Origin: Megamerina dolium
Taxonomy: Eukaryota; Arthropoda; Insecta; Diptera; Megamerinidae
DNA length: 64,000 nucleotides
Assembly: GCA_963854835.1 (NCBI GenBank)
Contig: OY978530.1
Span: 5,138,501 to 5,202,500, forward strand
Direction of reading: 5' to 3'
The notes under the pieces were generated by a model. It saw only the letters and a list, made by a program, of their open reading frames with translations, was not told where the DNA came from and did not search any database. Shown piece by piece: positions 1 through 9,615 of this stretch. The translations under genes and the position numbers were made by a program. Every line of letters begins with the position of its first letter. Positions within the stretch are counted from its first letter, which is position 1.

Positions 1-547
1 TAAGCAATTAAATATACATTTGTTACACTAAATCTTGACGAGATTGATATTGTTTGTAACACTCTCGGCTTTCTAGTCTGGCATCGGTAACAACGCAGAC
101 TGGGTAACTCACTAATCGTACACAACGTTCAGGATTTTGTGAATGACATAGAAATTTTATAAACATCATCAAACATATTTCATGTAGCAATTTCTTTTGC
201 ATATTATTCACTTGGGATTGATATAACCTTATTAGTTGAGTATTGAAATGAGATTAATTCATCATCCGTGTAGAACTGTATGCAAGACAGCTCTGTAATT
301 TTAAATTTGTTCTGACCTATTATTGTTATTTAGGCATCACTATTCCATTAATAGCAAGTGGTTTATTTTTCACAAGGAACCAAAACGGAAGAGTTTCTCT
401 CCATTAAAGTAGAACTTAAGTCTACCGGATATTTCTCACAGGCAATAAGTTCCTGAGTTAATGTACTAGCCCCAACTCCTGGCTCTCTTTACTTCCAAAG
501 AAATGAATTACAAAGGATAATTGAAAGATGCTGTAAAAACATCAAAG
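1..547. other. Unassigned AT-rich flank
   Basis: No recognised gene. A minus-strand open stretch of about 60 codons at 23-211 and another near 370-470 are open, but neither resembles a family I know. They may be debris of an older LTR element. Confidence 0.4.
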
Positions 548-1892
548 CCTGCTATTTTTTTTTTTTTGTTTGTTTTTTAAATAAGCATTTTTATTAAATC
601 TTTCTTTAATACTTAGAAACTAACAATAAGTAATCAAATCTTACAAACTAACTAAAATTATGTGATATTCCCAACGTTCCATCACAATTTGTTGAGTCAC
701 GAGGTATAGCAATATCACAGCATACTCAGCATGTCTTTTCTTTTTAATCGACGATGCCCCGTGCTCAGCAACAATTGCCTAACAAGGGGATTCGGATGAT
801 TGTGTAATTTTTGAATGTAGCTTCTGCAGGACATTGCAACTTCCTCAATCTCGATGGATGTTAACGTTCCTCATATACCAAGGCGCGTTTACAATAATTC
901 GCAGACACTTGGATTGTATTCGCTGCAATTTTTCGATATTTGAGGGAGATGCGGTGCCCCAAAACTGAATACCATAAGTCCAGATTGGCTTCAGGATTGC
1001 TTTATATAATAGCACTTTGTATTCGAGATTCAACTTTGATCTTTTGTGTATCAGCCACCATAACTGATTAATTTTAAGCTTGATCTGAGTTTTCTTTGCC
1101 TCTATGTGATTTTTCCAGGTCAGCCTTCTGTCGAGGTGAATACCCAAGTACTTTGTTGAGGAACATTGTGGAACTGATTGGCCATTAATTTTAAGTGGGG
1201 GACATGTATCTGGCCTTAGCGTGAAGGTTACATGTACGCTCTTCGATTCATTGACTTTTATACGCCATTTTGCTAGCCAGATTTTGAGAGAATCGATATG
1301 ATTCTGCAGGAGTTTAGTAGCTTCTATGGGGTTAGAGCGAGAGCACAATATTGCCGTATCATCTGCAAAGGTCGATATAAATGTATAGTTATTGCTGGGC
1401 ATATCTGTAGTGTATAACAGATACAATAAGGGGCCCAAAACGCTTCCTTGAGGAACGCCAGAGTGAATATCCAATGGATTTGTTGTGTAATCCTTGTGAT
1501 GTACGAGAAATTGTCTTTTCGTGAGGTAGCTACTAAGCAATGAGGAGACATTTGCAGGCAGTAATAGTTTGAGTTTGTAAATAAGGCCATCGTGCCATAC
1601 TTTATCGAAAGTTTGAGTGATATCAAGAAAGACAGCTGAGCAATACTTTTTTTCTTCAAAAGTGTTCCGTATCAGAGTTACAATGAGGTGGACTTGTTCT
1701 ATTGTGCCGTGCTGTTTTCAAAATCCAGACTGATGTTGAGGAATCAGTTGGTTGAGATTAATAAATGGAGTTATATTCATGACAAGTAGTTTTTCGAATA
1801 CTTTAGAAAGTAGAGGCAGGAGGCTGATAGGTCTGTACGATGCAACTTTTGTAGGGTCTTTTCCTGGTTTTGCTATCATAATAATTTTTGAA
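548..1892 (-). mobile_element. 5'-truncated jockey-clade non-LTR retrotransposon copy
   Basis: On the minus strand this matches the 3' third of the intact jockey element at 49053-53604. It covers the RT palm and thumb, the 3' UTR and the poly(A) tail, seen here as the T-run near 548-590. The match stops abruptly near 1892, equivalent to about 52240 in the intact copy, which is the usual 5' truncation of target-primed insertion. Sequence is very similar to the intact copy, so the insertion is fairly young. It is defective; see the ORF2 fragment entry. Confidence 0.9.
845..1892 (-). pseudogene. Jockey ORF2 (reverse transcriptase) fragment
   Basis: Encodes the RT part of jockey ORF2. Visible motifs are the GVPQGSVLGPLLYLL block, the STFADDTAIL catalytic box and the thumb motif PIWTYGIQFWG. 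The longest clean stretch is 845-1540. Compared with the intact copy there is an in-frame TGA near 1718, where the HQFGFRKQ motif has lost its Arg codon. There is also a deletion of about 19 bp near 850, just after the NVNIHRD motif, which shifts the frame and removes the normal C-terminus. The endonuclease and ORF1 are absent through 5' truncation, so this cannot make active protein. Confidence 0.88.
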
Positions 1893-2336
1893 CCTGCTTT
1901 AACAAATTTTACATTTACAGGTAGATATTAACCCTTATGGAAAATTTAATTTCGATATTACACCTTGAGTTTTAGAGTTAGCTACACTTCAAAAGGAACA
2001 GTTTCTTAAGGGCTTTAATTTAATGACTGGGGTCAAGCAAGGGTGCAGGTGTGCGGGTATGTGGATGTGCGGGTGTGCTTGGGGTCAGGCATACTTGAAC
2101 ACCTGTGTATTCGCAGACATGCACTTTCTTTGCAGGGTCAGAATATGCGCAATACATCCGTAGCTTTGTAAACGGCGCTAGCCTCTATCTGACCAAGACT
2201 GCTAGTGCGTGACTCTGTCACATCCTGCTGGAGGTGACCCTGCTAATCAACAGAACACTACGGATCTAGACCTGGGAGTCGATAAAATCCTTCCCCCAAT
2301 TCAGGGTGTTAGGCGTTTCCGTGCCCACTGGTTAGT
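1893..2336. other. Spacer, probably including the 5' UTR of LOA-1
   Basis: No ORF recognised. A G/T-rich imperfect repeat lies near 2045-2085. The less AT-rich part from about 2085 onward runs straight into the ORF1 of the next element and is probably its 5' UTR. The exact 5' end cannot be fixed without a second copy. Confidence 0.4.
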
Positions 2337-3428
2337 TTGCAGCCGAGGGACTTTGCTGGCTGTATTTTAACGGAGCCTTCTTCGGGAAGCGTGGAGCATA
2401 AGATACTAAAGTCAGGCTCCTCCGCTGTCCCTAAAGCACCTGTACGCAGGAGCACACCAGTCCTGGCCACCAAACCACTGGAATCGAGGAAATCAGTGCA
2501 AGTTAGCAAAGGGTCTGTGACCACCATATCAAGACCCGCTGCTACTAAAACACTATCAAAGGCTGCGACTCCTGCTTCAGCAGCCACATCCCCTTTGGAC
2601 TTAGCTCCATCAACTTCAGCTACTTCAGCCTCTAATGTTACAGTTCCCGCTAAACCAATTAGCGGGTCTGTCCGGTCATATCGAGAAAGAAGAGCCGCTT
2701 TCAGAATTACTGAAAAGCTCGGTGGCATCCCGGTAACAGAACTCTCAGAGCGAGAAAAAGAATCTCTGGAGTGGGCAAAAGGTATAATCGTTGAACGCGA
2801 AAATGCACGTTCTTTTGGACTTGCGTCCAAACAGCAACGCTCGCAAGAAGAGCAGCTGTCTAAGCCAAAAAAGGCGAAAACTTCGGCTTCGGCCACATTC
2901 AACATCCAAGCGCGTTCCTTCAGTGACGTGGCAAAGGACCACCTTATCCTTGCCGTCATTGATAGGAACCATGAAGATGGAGCACTGCCATTCGGGCAAT
3001 GGCGCCTGGTGGAGATTAGTCTCCTTAGGATATACAGGGATATCCTGGCGAGGAACCCTGGCCCGGTCGTTTGCTGCAGAGATGCCCGATGGCATCAAGG
3101 ACGCATCAAACTGATGTCCTGCGCGGACCAGCGATCGGCAGATCTCTTCAGAGAGGCCATCGCGAATGTTGGGGAGATTTGGCCCAACGCTCGGCTCGAG
3201 GCCGTTCCTAGGGACCAAATCCCCAATAGACCCAGGTCACGCGCCTGGATTCCAGCAGAACCGTCAGATCCTAAGGAAATCTTGGATCATATGCGGCTCG
3301 CAAATCCATCCCTTCCCACAGATGATTGGAGGGTTGTGAAGGTGGGAGAGGCCAAGGATAACTCAAGACAGGTCGTTGTGATATTAAATGAGCAATCCTT
3401 GGCACCTCTCGCTAAACAGAAGGGGTGA
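2337..3428 (+). CDS. LOA-1 ORF1 protein, DUF4780-like
   Basis: A 363-codon ORF, the RNA-binding/packaging (gag-like) protein of the element. The N-terminal ~110 residues are rich in Ala/Thr/Ser/Pro and look disordered. A basic patch with QRSQEEQLSKPKKAK follows near residues 165-185. The rest (about 195-363) resembles the DUF4780-type domain of arthropod retroelement ORF1 proteins, with hallmarks such as LPFGQWRLVE, RNPGPVV and NPSLPTDDWRVVKV. No CCHC knuckles are present, unlike the jockey ORF1 here. The stop TGA overlaps the next ATG as TGATG at 3426-3430. A 216-aa antisense ORF over the same stretch (2309-2959) is treated as a shadow. Family call is by resemblance; the coding call is strong. 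Confidence 0.82.
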   Translation: MQPRDFAGCILTEPSSGSVEHKILKSGSSAVPKAPVRRSTPVLATKPLESRKSVQVSKGSVTTISRPAATKTLSKAATPASAATSPLDLAPSTSATSASNVTVPAKPISGSVRSYRERRAAFRITEKLGGIPVTELSEREKESLEWAKGIIVERENARSFGLASKQQRSQEEQLSKPKKAKTSASATFNIQARSFSDVAKDHLILAVIDRNHEDGALPFGQWRLVEISLLRIYRDILARNPGPVVCCRDARWHQGRIKLMSCADQRSADLFREAIANVGEIWPNARLEAVPRDQIPNRPRSRAWIPAEPSDPKEILDHMRLANPSLPTDDWRVVKVGEAKDNSRQVVVILNEQSLAPLAKQKG

Positions 3429-3712
3429 TGAGCTATGGCTTCTCCCAAATCACCCTGAAAGTCTATGAAAACGACGCAGGAAAAGTAGATCTAAAACCAG
3501 GGGATACAAAGGCAAGTTCAGCCCCGGTTAAGGACATGTCGTGTGACGGGGACAGCGATACGCTGTCAACGTCTGAGATGGTTGGCGACCTCTTCCGAGA
3601 TGTGGAAGTTAGCACAGCGGATGAGGACGAACTATTAAGCTGTGACGTCGAGGACACCGATACAACGGTGACCGAGGCGTCTATATTAAACTCTGCAAAG
3701 GAAGATGCTTAG
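3428..3712 (+). CDS. LOA-1 short acidic middle ORF
   Basis: Begins with the ATG that overlaps the ORF1 stop (TGATG) and ends with TAG at 3710-3712, eight bases into ORF2. The product is about 94 residues, strongly acidic and Ser/Thr-rich in its second half (for example DEDELLSCDVEDTDTT), with no recognisable domain. It may be a C-terminal extension of ORF1 separated by a mutation, or a genuine separate ORF reached by termination-reinitiation. The sequence alone does not decide between these. A GTG at 3425 in the same frame could also start it, but the overlapping ATG is more natural. Confidence 0.6.
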   Translation: MSYGFSQITLKVYENDAGKVDLKPGDTKASSAPVKDMSCDGDSDTLSTSEMVGDLFRDVEVSTADEDELLSCDVEDTDTTVTEASILNSAKEDA

Positions 3713-6700
3713 GGTGGTCCAGATTAATTTGCACCACTCTAAAGCAGCTTCCGCTGCTCTCGTCCTCCGACTAAGCGATAAAGCGGAGGATATCTTTCTA
3801 ATTCAGGAACCGTGGGTCCTGGATGATAAGGTGTGCGGACTAAGCTCCGAAAATTATGGACTCTACTATGCTGAAAACGCAGGTAAGCCTCGATCATGTA
3901 TTTTAGTGAAGAAATGCTACAAAGCATTCCTACTCTCTGATTACAGCGACAAGGATACTGTGACCATTGCGCTAAATCATCAATCCCATATATATTGGCT
4001 GATGTCGGCGTACATGGCTCACGATCACACTGAGCCCCCACCTTACCCTATAATAAGGAAGGCAGTTCGGGAGGCGGAGAAATGCGAGGCTAATATGGTG
4101 ATGGGAGCCGATGCCAACGCACACCATTATATCTGGGGCAGCTCAGATAACAACGAACGAGGTGAGTCACTTTTTGAATATATTATTAGTTCTAACTTGA
4201 CTCTCGCAAATATGGGTACAGAACCGACCTTTATTACCTGCAACAGGGAGGAGGTTTTAGATATAACACTTACGAATGACTCTTCGCACTGTCTAGTTAG
4301 GGAATGGAGGGTTGACAAAGAACACTCTTTCTCGGATCATAGGTATATTAGCTTCCGCCTTGATATAAGGCCACAAAAGCAGACACCATATCTAAATAGG
4401 AAACGCACAAATTGGGACAAGTATAGGGCCACCCTGAATAAATCCCTCACTCAGGCCCTCTCAAGCCTGCAAAATGAGGAGCAGCTTGAGGCCGCTCTTG
4501 ATCAAGTTACAGAAGATTGCAGGAAAACTACTGTAGCGTCCTGTCCAATCAGAAGGACTCCAAAAAAGACGAGACCTCCGTGGTGGTCTGTAGAGATCAT
4601 CACTCTAAGGAAGGAGTGTCGACAGCAATTCAACCGAGCCAAAATCACTCATCAATGGCAACCCTATAAGAAGAGCCTACGAGTGTTTAAAAAGACGATT
4701 AGGAGAGCAAAAAGATCATCATGGAATGACTTTTGCATTAACATAGAGGAAATTTCAGAGTCAAGCTGCCTACGAAAGATTCCCGCAACAAATCCAGTTA
4801 CACCCAGCTTCATTATGAAGGGGGATGGTGATTGGACCACTTCAAGTCTGGAAACTCTTTGGGTACTAATTGATACCCACTTTCCAGGTTGTTTGGAGGA
4901 CAGCCCTGGCCGAACTCCCAATGTTAATCCTAGTAGAATCATCTACGACGTCCCGCACAAAATAATCAGTAAAACAAAGATTAATTGGGCGATTAATAAT
5001 TTTAAAGCATTCAAGTCACCAGGACCTGATGGTATTATACCCGCGGACATGCAGAAGTGTGCTGACTTAACATCTTGGTTGGAGGTAATCTTCTCTGCAT
5101 GCCTAAGGCTATGCTATGTCCCCAGGACATGGCTACAAGTTAACGTGGTGTTTATCCCTAAAGGCGGAAAAACGTCCCACTCAAAGCCAAGTGATTTCAG
5201 ACCTATAAGTCTATCATCCTTCTTATTAAAAACCCTTGAAAGACTACTTGATGTTTACTTAAGGGGCTCTATAGATACTAAGTATATCTCTTCATTGCAA
5301 CACGCATATAACAAAGGTAAGTCCGTTGAGACAGCCCTTCACTCACTTGTGCAGAAGATCGAAACATCTTTGCACTGCAAAAAATATAGCTTGGTCACCT
5401 TTCTAAATATTGAAGGGGCCTTCAATAACATAAACCCAGAAGCAGTCGAAAACTCTCTTGCTATGCTTAAGGTAGATGAACCTATTATTAGATTCCTTAG
5501 TCTGTTGCTAAAGCAAAGAGTGATAAACTCAAAATTGGGTACCTCATGCATTAGCAGATTTGCGATTAAGGGCACCCCTCAAGGGGGTGTGCTGTCGCTT
5601 CTTTTGTGGAACTTAACCATCAATGAAGTTCTCATATCTTTACAGGCCACGGGATGCAAAGCGGTGGCTTATGCAGATGACGTGGCACTTGTGGCATCGG
5701 GGAAATATTTAAATACACTCAGAAGTGATGAACCATGCCTTATCAATCCTGTCCAAATGGGCTTCAAACTCTGGTCTGGCCATCAACCCTGCCAAAACTG
5801 AGCTAGTCCTCTTTACTAGAAAGCATAAAATACCTATTTTTACCTTACCTAGAATTGGGAGAACTAGTCTAAAGCTAACTGAACAGGCGAAATACTTGGG
5901 TATAACTTTAGATAGGAAACTAAGTTGGAAACCAAACACGACGGAAAGGGTTCGTAAAGCAACTGCAGCTCTCTATTCCTGTAAGAAAGCCATAGGTAAA
6001 AAATGGGGAATGAGTCCTACAATCGTATCATGGCTATACTCTGCGGTCGTGAGACCAATTCTTTTTTACGGTGTGATATTCTGGTGGGAATCCTTAAATA
6101 AGGAGGTACACAGATGACAAATAGATAAGGTTCAAAGGACGTCTGCGGTGTTGACAACTGGCGCTCTAAGAACCACCCCGTCAAAAGCGCTCTACTCGCC
6201 AATGCATCTACTCCCCGTAGATTTATTTGGCAGGCACAGAGCTCTGATATCAGCAATTAGGCTAAACATAGCTTCACGCTGGGCTCAACCAGGATACGGA
6301 CATTCAAGGATCCTGGGGGAGTGCACTACGATTCCGAATGCTATCGACTATACCATCCCCATACCATGCTTTGACAATAGTTTCTCAACCCATATACTCT
6401 CAAGGGAAGAATGGAATAAGGGTATTGTCAACGAAACTGGAGTTCAATCGGTACAATTGTACACAGATGGCTCCAAATTGGAGGGTAGGGTAGGAGGTGG
6501 CGTCTTTTCTGATTCCTTACGCGTTAAGCTCAAGTTCCGATTACCCGACTTTTGCAGTGTTTTTCAAGCCGAGATAATGGCTATAAAGGAGGCGGCAACG
6601 TGGCTGTAATATAATATCCTTCAAAGATGTTTTTATCTACACTGACAGTCAAGCTGCCATAAAATCTCTCGCAGGAGCGTTCGCCAAATCGGCACTTGCC

Positions 6701-7309
6701 CTTAAATGCCGCACAGCTCTAAACGAGCTAGCGGAGCACTACAATGTTCACATTGTATGGGTACCGGGGCATAGGGACATTCCAGGGAACTATGAGGCAG
6801 ATGAATTGGCGAGATCGGGCACTAAGTTGCCAGAGATCTATCCATCTCATCAAGCCGGAATTCCGCTTGCGACATGCAAGCTTCTTATCACACAACATTA
6901 TCTCACCATTGGCAACAGAAGATGGTGGTATGAGAGCTCTTGTGCTACCACTAGAAAAATCTGGCCAACCCTTGACAATAAACGTACCCGTTCACTGTTG
7001 TCAATGGGCAGGAAAACCATAAGTAATGTAGTCGCCGTACTCACGGGCCACTGGCTTGTGGGTAGGCATGCTGCAAGGCTCGGCTTACCGGCCAACGATT
7101 TCTGTCGCAGCTGCCAGGACAAGGAAGAGGAGGAAAGTGTTCACCACTTCCTCTGTAGATGCCCCGCATTGGCACGCAGAAGGCGCACTCTACTAGAGAG
7201 TGCCTTTTTTACAGATACCACTGAGCTTGCACCCATGGATGTCAGGGACATTGCTCTATTCATTAGGAAATCCCAATGGTTCCGCTTAACAGAGGAGATA
7301 GGATGGTAG
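3705..7309 (+). pseudogene. LOA-1 ORF2: endonuclease-RT-RNase H-zinc finger, frame-broken
   Basis: The polyprotein that nicks target DNA and reverse-transcribes the element RNA. First segment 3705-5801: APE-type endonuclease (VVQINLHHSK, IQEPW, GADANAHHYIWGS, FSDHRYI), then RT with FKSPGPDG, VVFIPKGGK, FRPISLSSFLLK, GTPQGGVLS and the catalytic VAYADDVAL. The motif-A line reads FLNIEGAFNN, so the usual catalytic Asp is Asn. The frame shifts near 5720-5800 to a segment running to a TGA at 6115-6117, then continues in that frame to 6609. It shifts again to the last segment, ending at 7309. RNase H is visible as LYTDGSKLEGRVGGG, QAEIMAIKEA, YTDSQAAIKSL and WVPGHRDIPGNYEADELA. The C-terminal finger is CRSCQDKEEEESVHHFLC. 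Two shifts, one nonsense codon and the motif-A change make it inactive. Confidence 0.85.
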
Positions 7310-7358
7310 GCATCAACGATGCATGGTGACACAATGGGCCAATTATTCGGCCTAAGTG

Positions 7359-7378
7359 CGCCCCCCATTTGGGGGGCG
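7359..7378 (+). repeat. GC hairpin in the LOA-1 3' UTR
   Basis: An 8-bp perfect stem (CGCCCCCC with GGGGGGCG) closes on an ATTT loop about 50 bp after the ORF2 stop. A weaker GGCC/GGCC pairing lies just upstream (7338-7353). Stem-loops in LINE 3' UTRs can be recognised by the element's own RT; that role here is inference. Confidence 0.6.
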
Positions 7379-7429
7379 GCCGCATAACCTAACCATGACT
7401 GAAAAATGTTTGACTAGGGGGTAGACCCA

Positions 7430-8513
7430 GATTTCAAAAATATTATGGCATACAAAGACCAGAGCATACGTCCAGATTGGCAGGAAATGGCTCATGAGAG
7501 TCAAATGGCTAAGGCATACTGGGTGCAATGGCAAAGCCTGCACTTCTGAGATGGATGTCTGTTCCGAGCATGGGAAAGTGAAGATGGAAAAATCACTAAT
7601 GATCTTCTAGAGGCACCCAAGGAAAAAATAGCTAAGTATCACTATTCCTCCATTGGAAGGCATTTGGGCATCACGAAAACCGTCGAGAAAATAAAGAAAC
7701 GGTTTTATTGAGTTTTATTACATGACCATGTTGCTGATTGGATTAGAAAGTGTGAACAATGTTCAATGGCCAAAGGTCTAACTAAGACGAGTCGAGGTAA
7801 AATGCACCATTAAATGCAGTTAATGGCCTGAAGTATACCCCATTCCGAATCAAGAAACTAGTACAGTTTTCGATGTATTCGTCAGCCAATGGATTTGTCC
7901 TTTTGGTGTACCGATGGAGTTATACTCGGAGCAAGGCCGTAATTTCGAATCAGTTGTATTCCAAAAAATGTGCCGTGAGTTGGGTATACACAAAACACGC
8001 ACAACACCTTTGCATCCGCACATCGATGCACACAACATGAAGCGACTGCCACTACATCAGCAATGGCAATTTTTGGAAACAAGTTAAGACTGCCAGTTGA
8101 TTTAAAATTTGGAGTAGCAACACCAACGAGGTATAATTACACTCGGTTGACTGAAAAGCGGGAACAGTTGGATGAAGTACATCAGTTTATCAGAAAGCGA
8201 TCGCAGATGAAAAGCGATAAGATGAAGGCCAGGTAAGTTGAAAGTAAATTCAAAAGGATTCTATGAAGGAGAGCTTTTAATGCTTCATAATCCACAACGA
8301 AAGAAAGGCCTGTCCCCTAAACCACAGACTCATTGGAAGAGAATTATGTTATTATAACGATGATAAATGAAGTAGTGCATTGTATTCAACGTGCCTGGAA
8401 TAAAAGGGCAAATTTTAAATTAGTGCATTTGTAGCGACCTGCGCATTTCAGGGGGGAGCAAACAACTTCTTCTGGACGAACAAGGTTAAGAGGACGGCAG
8501 TGTAACGAGCGTT
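7430..8513 (+). pseudogene. Ty3/gypsy pol 3' part: integrase remnant
   Basis: Broken frames read as a gypsy integrase. The HHCC-type zinc-binding region contains GRHLGITKTVEKIKKRFY followed by WIRKCEQCSMAKG. The catalytic-core part contains ICPFGVPMELYSEQGRNF and GIHKTRTTPLHPH. The tail contains LHNPQRKKGLSPKPQTHW and an RPAHFRG-like end that stops at TGA 8511-8513. Several stops and shifts interrupt it, and part of the core is missing between the zinc-binding domain and the second Asp region. Neither gag nor RT of this copy is next to it, so it is a 5'-truncated or recombined remnant. Confidence 0.8.
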
Positions 8514-8589
8514 GATTTGCGGTAACTAGTACAATCCAACGAGAAAGAAAGATAAGATAATCGAATATGATAAAGGAAGATTCTGGAGT

Positions 8590-8825
8590 GTTGCCACAGA
8601 GTATAAATAGCGCTAGTTGTTGACAAATGAAATCAATTAAATTCCGAAAATGATCATGCAAACATTGATAGAGTATCTGAGGCAAAAGTTGCAGAAATAT
8701 TAAAGACGGACTGTAAATAGAAGTATTAATTAAATAAGTTGTTGTTGTATAAAGTTAATATAAAATAAGTTTTGCAATTATTATTGACAGGTTTGATTCG
8801 AGTAAAATTAAACATTCACAAAAAT
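8590..8825 (+). repeat. Probable 3' LTR of the gypsy remnant
   Basis: Follows the pol stop and a purine-rich stretch (8566-8589). It starts TGTTGCCACAG, has TATAAAT at about 8600, and is AT-rich with possible poly(A) signals further on. No second LTR exists in the window to confirm the edges, so the end near ...TTCACA is a guess. Confidence 0.4.
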
Positions 8826-8950
8826 ATAAACATTATATCTTTTCAACGATACTCACTCACTGTTTAGATTCGAAAAAAGGTTAGCTTAAAATCGAGTGAT
8901 GAGCGGGGTGGACAATCTGGTAGGATTGCTAACCCAGCGAACTCACAGTC

Positions 8951-9007
8951 CTCGAATGCGGCACCAGGCCTCGAATGCGGCACCAGGCCTCGAATGCGGC
9001 ACCTGGG
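8951..9007 (+). repeat. 19-bp tandem repeat, three units
   Basis: The unit CTCGAATGCGGCACCAGGC occurs at 8951, 8970 and 8989; the third copy has diverged at its end. It sits in the 5' part of LOA-2, just before its ORF1 remnant. Confidence 0.9.
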
Positions 9008-9253
9008 CCGAGCGCCTAAGCGTCGGGCTGAGCAGGCATAGGGCGAGCCCACCAGGGCGAGGAAGTCTTGTCACTAGAGGGGCACCTGAAGGATACTCAT
9101 CTGAGTACCTTTAAGGTATCTTTATTGGATGCCATGGAATTCCTTGAAGACGATGTCAATGACATTAGATTTGTCGGCAGGGCAAGGCTGGAGAGCGTAT
9201 TGTTTGTACTAAGGTGCAAAAATCAGCTATCCAAGCAATGGCTGTGAAAAACA

Positions 9254-9538
9254 GTGGAGCACCTACCCGGTTTGTGGGAGGGTGCAAAGCTCAAATGTGA
9301 CAGCCTAACTGCCTTGTCGGCAAAGAGGAAGATGGTGATTGTTGGTCATGGCAATGCTGTGGCCAGCGACATCATCCTAAGAAGGCTGCAGCGCCAGAAC
9401 GCCTGTGTGAAAGACACTTCCAAATGGAATGTTATCTGCACAGAAGAGTTCGGCGAAGCAGAAAGGGCAGGTGTCGTGCTCACCGTGCTGTGTCCCAAGG
9501 AGGTCGCGGAGGCCATGAAGATCGTAGGCCGTCGTTAA
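9254..9538 (+). pseudogene. LOA-2 ORF1 C-terminal remnant
   Basis: A 94-codon open stretch (LPGLWEGAKLKCDSL at the start, VICTEEFGEAERAGVVL near the end) resembles the C-terminal half of the ORF1/DUF4780-like protein. The frame is already broken upstream (a TGA just before 9254), and the N-terminal half is reduced to short pieces in 8890-9250. Confidence 0.6.
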
Positions 9539-9615
9539 ATTCCAGAAAGATGCAGCATGAGGGGTGTGAGTTGAGGACATGCATTTAAGCTAGACATGGG
9601 ATACGTACGATTCTA

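Larger units (their letters stand above)
2300..7390 (+). mobile_element. LOA-1: near-complete LOA/I-group non-LTR retrotransposon
   Basis: ORF1 (2337-3428), a short acidic middle ORF (3428-3712) and ORF2 (3705 to about 7309) follow one another on the plus strand with short overlaps. ORF2 carries endonuclease, reverse transcriptase, RNase H and a C-terminal Cys/His finger in that order. RNase H plus a terminal CCHC-like finger is typical of the I/LOA/R1 side of the LINE tree and separates it from the jockey copies in this window. ORF2 has several frame breaks and a motif-A substitution, so the copy is dead but little truncated. A GC hairpin lies just after the stop. The 5' boundary is uncertain. 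Confidence 0.85.

Noticed and set aside
1324..1659. 111-codon minus-strand ORF, and its twin at 52477-52812
   Set aside because: Alternative frame of the jockey RT; the twin arises because the two elements are homologous.
2309..2959. 216-codon minus-strand ORF
   Set aside because: It lies antisense to the well-supported LOA-1 ORF1 and has no recognisable domain; its openness follows from the codon composition of the sense frame.
8951..9007. Cloning-adapter contamination (the unit partly resembles GAATTCGGCACGAGG)
   Set aside because: Two mismatches per unit, three tandem copies, and location inside a LINE make a natural repeat more likely.
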